From assembly GCA_030838245.1 (NCBI GenBank), contig JAUTXB010000273.1:1-12352 (forward strand): a DNA stretch of 12,352 bases, in the 5' to 3' direction. Of this stretch, positions 6,599-12,352 are shown piece by piece. Position 1 is the first letter of the stretch, and each line of letters begins with the position of its first letter. A model generated the notes under the pieces. It saw only the letters and a list, made by a program, of their open reading frames with translations. It made no database searches and was not told the DNA's origin. The position numbers and the translations under genes were made by a program. The stretch is from Acidimicrobiaceae bacterium (GTDB lineage: Bacteria > Actinomycetota > Acidimicrobiia > Acidimicrobiales > RAAP-2).

Positions 6599-7180
6599 AT
6601 GAGCGTCCGGCACGCGCTCCTCGCCCTGTTGAGCGAGGGGCCCAAGTACGGCCTCCAGCTCCGCCAAGAATTCGAGGCGAGGACCGGCGAGGTCTGGCCT
6701 CTGAATGTCGGTCAGGTGTACACGACCCTGCAGCGACTGGAGCGTGACGGGCTCGTCGAGTCCGACGGCACCGAGGACGAGGGCCCCCAGAAGGGCTTCC
6801 GGATCACCACCGAGGGCACGGGGGAGTTGGCCGAATGGCTGCGGACACCGCCGGACCTCAGTTCGCCGCCTCGCGACGAGCTGGTCATCAAGGTCCTGGT
6901 GGCGTTGCGGATGCCCGGGGTCGACGTGCACGAGGTCATCCAAGTGCACCGCCGCTACCTGGTGGAACTGATGCAGCAGTGGACGCGCCTGAAAGAAGAC
7001 GAGACCCGGTTCGACCTCAGTTTCGCCCTGGTGGTCGACGCCGAGCTGCTCCGGTTGGACTCGGTCGTCCGCTGGCTCGACATGGCCGACGGTCGCCTGA
7101 AGCGGGCGGCATCCGAGCCGGCACCCACAGATCGTCTCCCGATGCCGAAGATGAGGCGGAAGGTAGGGGATCGACGATGA
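6599..7180 (+). CDS. PadR-family transcriptional regulator
   Basis: The 193-residue protein opens with the PadR winged helix: HALLALLSEGPKYGLQLRQEFE, then LNVGQVYTTLQRLERDGLVES (the recognition helix and following segment) and a wing ending in FRITTEGTGELAEWL, residues 1-83. Residues 90-170 are a helical dimerisation domain of the virulence-activator C-terminal kind, followed by a basic tail (MPKMRRKVGDRR). PadR proteins bind hydrophobic drugs or phenolics and release their operator. The ATG at 6599 has only a weak ribosome binding site, but the domain begins immediately after it. Its stop overlaps the ATPase start (ATGA), so regulator and exporter are one operon, and the palindrome at the promoter is its probable target. 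The inducing compound cannot be told from the sequence. Confidence 0.92.
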   Translation: MSVRHALLALLSEGPKYGLQLRQEFEARTGEVWPLNVGQVYTTLQRLERDGLVESDGTEDEGPQKGFRITTEGTGELAEWLRTPPDLSSPPRDELVIKVLVALRMPGVDVHEVIQVHRRYLVELMQQWTRLKEDETRFDLSFALVVDAELLRLDSVVRWLDMADGRLKRAASEPAPTDRLPMPKMRRKVGDRR

Positions 7181-7896
7181 GTTATCTCGAAATGCGAGGC
7201 GTCTCGAAGGTCTACGGCGAAGGTGCGACCGAGGTCCGGGCACTGCACGGCGTCGATCTCTCCGTCGATGCCGGGGCACTGGTGGCGGTGATGGGGGCGA
7301 GCGGCTCGGGCAAGAGCACCCTGTTGACCATCGCCGGAAGTCTGGAGCAACCGACGACCGGTGAAGTGCTGGTCGGCGGGGCCGTCCTGTCGAGGATGTC
7401 GCGCAACGACCAGGCCCGGATGCGACGACGCTCGATCGGTTATGTATTCCAGGACTTCAACCTTCTGGCCGGGCTCAGCGCGGTGGAAAACGTCTCGCTG
7501 CCCCTGGAGCTCGATGGCATGTCGGCGAGAAAAGCCCGGTCCGCAGGTATGGCGGCCCTCGAGGAGCTCGACCTGGCCGATCGAGCATTGCACTTCCCTG
7601 ACCAGCTCTCCGGGGGCGAGCGGCAACGGGTGTCCATCGCCCGGGCGGTGGTGGGGGAGCGCCAGCTGCTGCTGGCCGACGAGCCCTCGGGCGCGCTCGA
7701 CTCGGCCAATGGCGAGACCGTGATGCGCCTGGTGCTCGCCGCCTGTCGTCGGGGCGTCGCCGCGGTGCTGGTCACCCACGACGCCAAACTGGCCTCGTGG
7801 GCCGACCGGGTCGTGTTCCTGCGAGACGGGCAGGTCGTCGACCAGACCATGCCGCCTCCCAGCCCCGAGTCCTTGATCCAGCCCGCCCACCGATGA
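7177..7896 (+). CDS. MacB/LolD-type ABC transporter ATP-binding protein
   Basis: The 239-residue ATPase carries Walker A GASGSGKST (40-48), Q-loop YVFQD (Q92), signature LSGGERQR (144-151), Walker B LLLADEP (164-170) followed by SGALD, and switch histidine in VTHD (H201). The ADEPSGALD stretch and the LLAGLSAVENVSLPLEL region are typical of ATPases that work with FtsX-like permeases (MacB, LolD, BceA). The ATG at 7177 overlaps the PadR stop by four bases and has AGGTAGGGG upstream; the next gene begins with the same ATGA overlap. It should act as a homodimer on the cytoplasmic face, driving the permease encoded next in export of a drug, peptide or lipid. Confidence 0.93.
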   Translation: MSYLEMRGVSKVYGEGATEVRALHGVDLSVDAGALVAVMGASGSGKSTLLTIAGSLEQPTTGEVLVGGAVLSRMSRNDQARMRRRSIGYVFQDFNLLAGLSAVENVSLPLELDGMSARKARSAGMAALEELDLADRALHFPDQLSGGERQRVSIARAVVGERQLLLADEPSGALDSANGETVMRLVLAACRRGVAAVLVTHDAKLASWADRVVFLRDGQVVDQTMPPPSPESLIQPAHR

Positions 7897-10436
7897 CCGT
7901 GGCCGTGCTCGAGCGGCCGGCTCTGAGCCGGCCGGGTGACGGCGGCGCCCCGGCCCGCCGTGCCATGGTGCGATGGGCCTGGCGCCTGTTCCGCCGGGAG
8001 TGGCGCCAGCAGGTGCTCATCCTGGCCCTCGTCATCGTGGCCGTGGCCGCCACCGTCGTGGGGGCGGCGGTGGCCACCAACACGCCGCCACCGGCCAACG
8101 CCGGGTTCGGCACCGCCCAGGAGATGGCAACGTTCCAGAGGTCCGATCAGCAACTGGCTACCCAGGTCGCCGCCCTCGAGCATCGCTTCGGCCGCACCGA
8201 CGTCATCGAGAACCAGACACTCGCCATCCCCGGCTCGATCGGGACCTATCAGCTGCGGGCCCAGAACCCGCAGGGCCCATACGGGCAGCCGATGCTCTCC
8301 CTCGTCGACGGGCACTACCCGACTGGGGCGGGGCAGGTGGCGGTGACCGACGGGGTGGCATCGGCCTTCAACCTCAAGGTCGGTGACGTCTGGCACCAAG
8401 GTGGCACGACTCGCCGCGTCGTCGGCATCGTCGACAACCCCCAGAGCCTGCTGGAGGAGTTCGCCCTTGTGGCACCCGGCCAGGTCCGCGCACCGAGCAC
8501 GGTCACGGTCCTCTTCGACGCGCCGGGGGCGGACCCCGCCTCGCTCGGCCCCAATGTCGCACCCCCGCCTGGGTCGTCGAGTGGGGGCTTCAACCCCGAG
8601 ACCATCGTGCTGGCCCTGGCCACGGTCGGGATGCTTCTCATCGCCCTGGTGGCGGTGGGGGGCTTCACGGTGTTGGCGCAGCGCCGGCTGCGGTCGATCG
8701 GGATGGTCGGGGCTCTCGGCGCCACCGACAAGCACATCCGCTTGGTCGTGCGGGCCAACGGCGTCACCGTCGGCATCGTCGGCTCGATGGTCGGCGCCGC
8801 CGTGGGCCTGGCCGCATGGCTGGCCTATCGCCCAAGTCTCCAGTCGAGTGCCCACCATGTCATCGGGACGTTTCAGCTGCCCTGGGTAGTGATCGCCGTG
8901 TCGATGGTGCTGGCCGTGCTGGCCACGCTCTTCGCTGCCTCACGCCCGGCCCGCTCGATCACCAAGGTCCCCATCGTGGCCGCCCTGGCCGGCCGGCCTG
9001 CGCCGCCGAAGCAGGTGCACCGATCGGCCGTGCCCGGCGTCGCCCTCCTCGTGGTCGCATTCATCTTGTTCTCGATCGCCGGCAGGGGAAGCAGCAGCGG
9101 TGCTGGCATGCCCGAGGTCGTGCTCGGCTTCGTCGTCCTCATCGCCGCGGTGATCATGCTCGCTCCCTTCTGCCTGGCTCTGCTGGCCTGGTTCGGCCGC
9201 CGCGCCCCCGTCGCCGTCCGCCTGGCGCTGCGCGACCTGTCCCGCTACCGGGCCCGATCGGCCTCGGCATTGGCCGCCATCAGCCTCGGTGTGCTGATCG
9301 CCGTCGTCATCAGCGTCATTGCTGCGGGGCGGTACGCCAACGTTCTCGACTACGCCGGGCCGAACTTGACGTCGAACCAGCTCGTCATCACCACCCAGAA
9401 CGGGCCAGCGGGCGGCGGAGGCCCGGGCGCCCCAGGGGGAACGGCGACGCCAACCACCCCGGTGGCCATGGAGACCAGTGTGCACGATATTGCCGCCTCG
9501 GTCGGATCTCGCGACCTCGTGGAGCTCGACATTACGAGCGCATCGCTGAACCATGCCGCCCCGGGCCGCAACTGGAACGGGCCGATCTATGTGGCCACGC
9601 CGTCACTCCTCCGAGCCTTCGGGATCAAGTCGTCGGCAATCGACCCCACCGCCGACGTCCTCACCGTGAGGCCGGGCCTGTCCACCCTCTCCGATATGCA
9701 GCTCGTCTACGGCGGCGGCGGCAAGGGGGGGACCCTCGTCGGACCCGGTACCGGCCCGAACCCGGTGGGACAGAGCCCGGGACAGGCCGACTTCTCCTGC
9801 CCCAGGGGCTCCTGCATCGCCAACCCGGTGATCCAAGAGGAGAGCGCACTACCGTCGGGGACCTCGGCGCCTAACACGGTGATCACCGAGCACGCCGTCC
9901 ACCAGCTCGGCCTGCCGACCACCCCTGCGGGTTGGCTCATCCAGAGCGCACATCCACTCACCGCCGCGCAGATCAGCGGTGCCCGGTTGACCGCGGCCGC
10001 GGCGGGCCTGGCCGTCGAAACCAAGTCCAGCGCGCCGACCTCGTCGGAGATCATCAACTGGGCCACGGTCTTCGGCATCGTCTTGGCCCTGGGTGTCCTG
10101 GCCATGAGCGTCGGCCTCATCCGGAGCGAAACGGCCGGCGACCTGCGCACGCTGGCCGCCACCGGTGCGAGCAGCTCGACTCGCCGTAGCCTTACCGCTG
10201 CCACCGCCGGCGCCCTCGCCCTGCTGGGTGCCGTGCTCGGGACGGTGGCCGGATATGTGGCCGCCATTGGCTGGTTCCGCAGCAAGCCCGAGAACGGCGG
10301 CCTCTCCGCGCTGTCCAGCGCCCCCACCGTGAACCTGCTCATCATCCTCATCGGCATGCCGCTCATCGCCGCGGTGGGCGGCTGGCTGCTGGCTGGGCGC
10401 GAACCGCCTGCCATCGCCCACCAGCCGATGGAATGA
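7893..10436 (+). CDS. FtsX-like ABC transporter permease, 847 residues with two large extracytoplasmic regions
   Basis: About ten membrane segments can be read: 41-62, 236-262, 287-312, 330-350, 380-396, 407-434, 456-478, 721-744, 766-795 and 813-834. This gives two FtsX-type units, the first at roughly 236-365 with RRLRSIGMVGALGATDKHIR, the second at the C-terminus with SETAGDLRTLAATGAS. Extracytoplasmic regions span about 63-235 and 479-720; the first resembles the MacB periplasmic core domain. The second contains low-complexity glycine runs (504-516 and 607-620) and a CPRGSC pair (C636, C641). The ATG at 7893 overlaps the ATPase stop; M25, nearer the first helix, is a weaker alternative. 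The architecture fits export or mechanotransmission rather than import. The substrate is unknown. It ends the operon. Confidence 0.92.
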   Translation: MTVAVLERPALSRPGDGGAPARRAMVRWAWRLFRREWRQQVLILALVIVAVAATVVGAAVATNTPPPANAGFGTAQEMATFQRSDQQLATQVAALEHRFGRTDVIENQTLAIPGSIGTYQLRAQNPQGPYGQPMLSLVDGHYPTGAGQVAVTDGVASAFNLKVGDVWHQGGTTRRVVGIVDNPQSLLEEFALVAPGQVRAPSTVTVLFDAPGADPASLGPNVAPPPGSSSGGFNPETIVLALATVGMLLIALVAVGGFTVLAQRRLRSIGMVGALGATDKHIRLVVRANGVTVGIVGSMVGAAVGLAAWLAYRPSLQSSAHHVIGTFQLPWVVIAVSMVLAVLATLFAASRPARSITKVPIVAALAGRPAPPKQVHRSAVPGVALLVVAFILFSIAGRGSSSGAGMPEVVLGFVVLIAAVIMLAPFCLALLAWFGRRAPVAVRLALRDLSRYRARSASALAAISLGVLIAVVISVIAAGRYANVLDYAGPNLTSNQLVITTQNGPAGGGGPGAPGGTATPTTPVAMETSVHDIAASVGSRDLVELDITSASLNHAAPGRNWNGPIYVATPSLLRAFGIKSSAIDPTADVLTVRPGLSTLSDMQLVYGGGGKGGTLVGPGTGPNPVGQSPGQADFSCPRGSCIANPVIQEESALPSGTSAPNTVITEHAVHQLGLPTTPAGWLIQSAHPLTAAQISGARLTAAAAGLAVETKSSAPTSSEIINWATVFGIVLALGVLAMSVGLIRSETAGDLRTLAATGASSSTRRSLTAATAGALALLGAVLGTVAGYVAAIGWFRSKPENGGLSALSSAPTVNLLIILIGMPLIAAVGGWLLAGREPPAIAHQPME

Positions 10437-10452
10437 TCAGGGCAGCAGTTGC

Positions 10453-10488
10453 CGTGACGACGTGATCGTCATGCCTCAAGAGCGAGGC
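10453..10488. terminator. Tandem hairpins between convergent operons (possible bidirectional terminator)
   Basis: An 8-base-pair stem with one G-U pair (10453-10460 with 10466-10473, core TGACGA/TCGTCA, 5-base loop) starts 16 bases after the permease stop. A second stem, TGCCTC/GAGGCA (10472-10477 and 10484-10489), follows, partly inside the 3' end of the opposing gene. The two genes converge with only 32 bases between stops. No U-tract is present in either direction, so termination is inferred from position and folding. Confidence 0.42.
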
Positions 10489-11209
10489 ACCCTCGAAACG
10501 CGGCTTCGGCGGCCAGTTGGGCGGCCAGCGTCGTGTCGCGGCCCAGGCGTTCGAGCTTCCCGGCCAGCTCGGGATCGGCGGCCATGAGCCGTTCGACTTC
10601 GGCCATGTTGGCCGAGCCGTCCGGGTTGGTCATTGCCACGATGCTCTCATCGAGAAGGTTGTCGACGTGCCGGTCGCTGATGCACCGGTAGACCGACCAC
10701 GGGCAACCGTGCGCCTCACACACCTCGGCCACCGCCGAGGACTCCATGTCCACCCCAAGGCAGCCGTCGCGCAAGAAGCGTCGGCTCAGCTCTTTGTCGA
10801 AGCTCACCCCCTCGGTGGTGACGAGCTTGCCGACTCGCGGTGCGTTCCCAGGTGGAGCATGGCGATAGGTCGCGCCACTGGTGGCGTCGACGACGGTCTC
10901 CGGGTTGACGAGGGTGCCGACCTCGAGGTCGGGGTCGAGACCGCCGCAGATGCCGGCGATCATTACATGGTCGACGGGCACATAGCCCGGCTCAGCCGTA
11001 TCGAAGAGGCGGGATGTCGCCGCTCGCGTCACCGAGGGACCCATGCCGATATGGAGAGCGGTGACATGCGACGTGCCCACGAGGCCCTTGGCGGGAGCAC
11101 CCAGCTCGTCGCTGGCGGGCCTGAGCCCGAAGGCGGCGACGATGGCATCCATCTCCAGGGGCATGGGCGCCAGGACGACTACATGGCGGTGGCTCGAGCG
11201 GTCAGGCAT
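10469..11209 (-). CDS. Nucleoside phosphorylase / MTA-SAH nucleosidase-family protein
   Basis: The 246-residue protein belongs to the PNP/UDP phosphorylase superfamily. Visible motifs in order are VVVLAPMPLEMDAI (with E19 where the nucleosidases have a catalytic-site glutamate), HIGMGPS, MIAGICGGLDPDLEVGTLV, the ribose-binding GVDMESSAVAEV (M155, E156) and CISDRHVD (D179 in the base-binding position). The family cleaves the N-glycosidic bond of purine nucleosides such as methylthioadenosine; the exact substrate, and phosphorolysis versus hydrolysis, cannot be decided here. ATG at 11209 is favoured over ATG at 11272, because the extra 21 codons have third-base composition unlike the rest of the gene and another frame looks coding there. 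It lies last in a minus-strand row after a diadenylate-cyclase-type gene. Hopanoid-linked HpnG is a relative, but no hopanoid gene is in view. Confidence 0.82.
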   Translation of the reverse strand: MPDRSSHRHVVVLAPMPLEMDAIVAAFGLRPASDELGAPAKGLVGTSHVTALHIGMGPSVTRAATSRLFDTAEPGYVPVDHVMIAGICGGLDPDLEVGTLVNPETVVDATSGATYRHAPPGNAPRVGKLVTTEGVSFDKELSRRFLRDGCLGVDMESSAVAEVCEAHGCPWSVYRCISDRHVDNLLDESIVAMTNPDGSANMAEVERLMAADPELAGKLERLGRDTTLAAQLAAEAAFRGCLALEA

Positions 11210-11211
11210 GG

Positions 11212-11328
11212 TCACAGCCTGCCCGGCGGGAGCGCGCCGTGCATCGTTCCCGTGTCGGCCTCCTCGGTCCATCCTCTCGGGATCGTTGACCTGCGGATGG
11301 TCTCGACCTCAGCAGGGGGATCGTTCAT
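11212..11328 (-). CDS. Possible 38-residue protein upstream of the nucleosidase gene
   Basis: An ATG at 11328, with GAGG six to seven bases before it, opens a 38-codon frame ending in TGA two bases before the ATG of the nucleosidase gene. Third positions are mostly G or C, as in the real genes here, whereas the competing frame is not. The peptide (start MNDPPAEVET, end GALPPGRL) has no recognisable domain, membrane helix or signal. It could be a small protein or a leader that couples translation to the next gene. It could also be a chance frame. Confidence 0.38.
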   Translation of the reverse strand: MNDPPAEVETIRRSTIPRGWTEEADTGTMHGALPPGRL

Positions 11329-11397
11329 GGGCGCCTCGCCGTCAACCCAAAGTCCTCGAGCATTCGGTAGCTGTCGAACGCGACGAGTGAGCAAATG

Positions 11398-11790
11398 TCA
11401 ATCCCGGTCAATCGGGGGTGCGGCACACCGAAGCCCATCGAAGAGCCGACAACATGCTTTTCCGAACTGGCGCTTCGCCAATGGCGACACCTCGACGGCG
11501 TAGCGACCAGGGTCGTTGAGCGCGGCGACCGTGACCTGAACCGCGTGGGTAGATGCGACATCGATGGTCAGCCGAAGGATCACCGGTGTCATACGGACTG
11601 GGGCAATTAGCCCGAAGAGCCGAGAGCCGGACCTCGAGCCGAACGTCATGTCGACAAGGTTGTTCCGCTCAGCCGAGACCCTTCCCCCCAGGGCCCGTCC
11701 CGCCTCTTTTAGCGCGGCGGACACAGCGGCAGGTTCGCCTCTGGTCGTCCAGGAGCTGTTCGTCTGCTGCGAACCGGAAGAGCCAGGCAC
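11398..11790 (-). CDS. Hypothetical protein, 130 residues
   Basis: I do not recognise a named family. From about residue 14 the protein reads like a compact alpha+beta domain: WTTRGEPAAVSAALKEAGRALGG as a helix, alternating strands through VDMTFGSRSGSRLFG, MTPVILRLTIDVAS and AVQVTVAAL, and a final helix AKRQFGKACCRLFDGLRCA. The first 13 residues and the last eight look disordered. There is no signal peptide or membrane segment, so it is probably cytoplasmic. The start is GTG at 11790 without a clear ribosome binding site. It lies 70 bases downstream of the DisA_N-domain gene on the same strand, so both may share a transcript. The coding call rests on the coherent secondary-structure pattern and absence of a better frame. 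Confidence 0.55.
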   Translation of the reverse strand: MPGSSGSQQTNSSWTTRGEPAAVSAALKEAGRALGGRVSAERNNLVDMTFGSRSGSRLFGLIAPVRMTPVILRLTIDVASTHAVQVTVAALNDPGRYAVEVSPLAKRQFGKACCRLFDGLRCAAPPIDRD

Positions 11791-11810
11791 GCAGTGAAAC
11801 GTACTTCGAC

Positions 11811-11829
11811 CTCGGGCTGTTTGCCCGGG
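11811..11829 (-). terminator. Hairpin after the DisA_N-domain gene (weak terminator or attenuator)
   Basis: CGGGC-TGTTT-GCCCG (11813-11827) forms a 5-base-pair perfect stem, extendable by one mismatch and one pair. It sits about 32 bases after the stop at 11861 and 20 bases before the next start. It has no U-tract, and on the minus strand the outer extension contains a C-A mismatch, so it is weak evidence for reduced read-through. Confidence 0.25.
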
Positions 11830-11860
11830 TCGGATGAGCCCAGGCAGATCGCACCTGCGG

Positions 11861-12352
11861 TCAGCCTCCGTTGCGAGACCGGCCGAGCACGTCGCCGTTG
11901 CGGAGCACGGAGACCGGGCCGTCCTCGCTCACGGCGATGACGGTGGCGAGCGGGTCGTCATGGCTGTATCGGCGGCCGGAGGTATGGCGAGTGCCTCCGA
12001 ACGCCTCGACCGTCGCTTCGGCCGCCCTGCTCGGCACCAGCCGGACTCCGAGCTGCCGCAGCACCCCAAGCGTGTCGAAGATAGCGGCGCCGTCGATCTG
12101 GGCCAAGGCATGGCGAAGCGGGGCGAGGTGAGCGGCCCAACGGATGCGGAGGGGAGGAGGTGTGGGAAGGCGTTCCTCGACCCGAGGGCCCGGCTCGCCA
12201 TCGGGTCGGTAGATGAGCAACGTGCCGATGCCCAAGGATCCCAGGTCGTGAACGGCGAACTCGAGCATCGCTTCGAGCACGGTGGGATCGCCGTGTGCCT
12301 CACTGGCGGTGACCGCGTCGATCCAACTGCTGACTGGCGGCTCAAAGTGCCA
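11861..12352 (-). CDS. DisA_N (DAC) domain protein, probable diadenylate cyclase, cut at its 5' end by the window edge
   Basis: The frame is open to the last base of the window, giving 163 visible residues (numbered from the right edge); the true start is outside. The segment LGIGTLLIYRPDG (40-52) fits the first core strand of the diadenylate cyclase fold. IDGAAIFD (86-93) holds the catalytic DGA motif, and GGTRHTSGRRYSHDDP (119-134) occupies the place of the ATP-binding GTRHR motif, followed by the strand VIAVSEDGPVSVL. Such domains condense two ATP into the second messenger c-di-AMP. The protein ends just after the domain, with no DisA linker or helix-hairpin-helix DNA-binding part. The third residue of the RHR motif is T (RHT), so activity is uncertain. 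No membrane helix is visible in the part present. It heads a minus-strand row with a hypothetical protein and a nucleosidase. Confidence 0.78.
   Translation of the reverse strand, partial: WHFEPPVSSWIDAVTASEAHGDPTVLEAMLEFAVHDLGSLGIGTLLIYRPDGEPGPRVEERLPTPPPLRIRWAAHLAPLRHALAQIDGAAIFDTLGVLRQLGVRLVPSRAAEATVEAFGGTRHTSGRRYSHDDPLATVIAVSEDGPVSVLRNGDVLGRSRNGG

Noticed and set aside
7797..7892. In-frame upstream extension of the permease into the ATPase gene
   Set aside because: The ATGA overlap at 7893 gives a natural coupled start, and the extension is just the ATPase read out of frame.
7440..8858. 472-codon open frame antisense to the exporter ATPase and permease
   Set aside because: A composition artefact opposite two well-supported genes; its product is His/Gly/Arg-rich low complexity.
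1..12352. CRISPR array, tRNA or rRNA genes, insertion-sequence ends or attachment sites
   Set aside because: No regularly spaced direct repeats, cloverleaf sequences, rRNA stretches, transposase motifs or long terminal repeats were seen on either strand.

Overview
The window is GC-rich, with G/C-heavy third codon positions, GTG starts, genes packed with 1-4 base overlaps, and a gene repertoire (XRE/nucleotidyltransferase pair, ECF42-type sigma factor with a DGPF protein, PadR with an FtsX-type ABC exporter) that points to an actinobacterium. I would guess an uncultured Acidimicrobiia-like lineage, but that placement is only an impression. No tRNA, rRNA, CRISPR array, insertion sequence or phage gene is visible.

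Left part, minus strand (1-1325). The first codons of a TetR-family regulator run off the left edge. Next comes a two-gene unit: an XRE helix-turn-helix protein followed, with a GTGA overlap, by an AbiEii/DUF6036-like nucleotidyltransferase. This has the layout of a toxin-antitoxin module. Its -10 box lies only 7 bases before the GTG start, suggesting a leaderless mRNA, and a 17-base palindrome sits just upstream as a candidate autoregulatory operator.

Sugar importer, minus strand (1326-4746). The order is XylF-like periplasmic-type binding protein, then a single-domain ATPase, then an XylH-like permease. It is a complete carbohydrate-uptake (CUT2-type) ABC importer without attached sugar-metabolism genes. 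The AT-richer gap at 4747-4939 separates it from a divergent unit and holds a promoter for each direction plus a 14-base palindrome.

Sigma-factor unit, plus strand (4882-6465). A DGPF/YCII-related protein is followed, with a one-base stop/start overlap, by a sigma factor with a long C-terminal helical/TPR-like extension (ECF42 type). A TGTCGA-N17-CGTC promoter precedes the pair and fits the motif reported for ECF42 sigma factors, so the unit is probably self-activated.

Exporter unit, plus strand (6540-10436). PadR regulator, MacB/LolD-type ATPase and an 847-residue FtsX-type permease are joined by two ATGA overlaps. A palindrome covers the -10 box of the promoter, which suggests PadR autorepression and drug- or envelope-stress-responsive efflux. 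Hairpins close this unit against the convergent genes.

Right part, minus strand (10469-12352). A diadenylate cyclase-type (DisA_N) domain protein, cut by the right edge, leads a row containing an unrecognised 130-residue protein, a possible 38-residue ORF and a nucleoside phosphorylase/nucleosidase. The cyclase-type protein carries RHT where canonical enzymes have RHR. This is the least ordinary part of the window.
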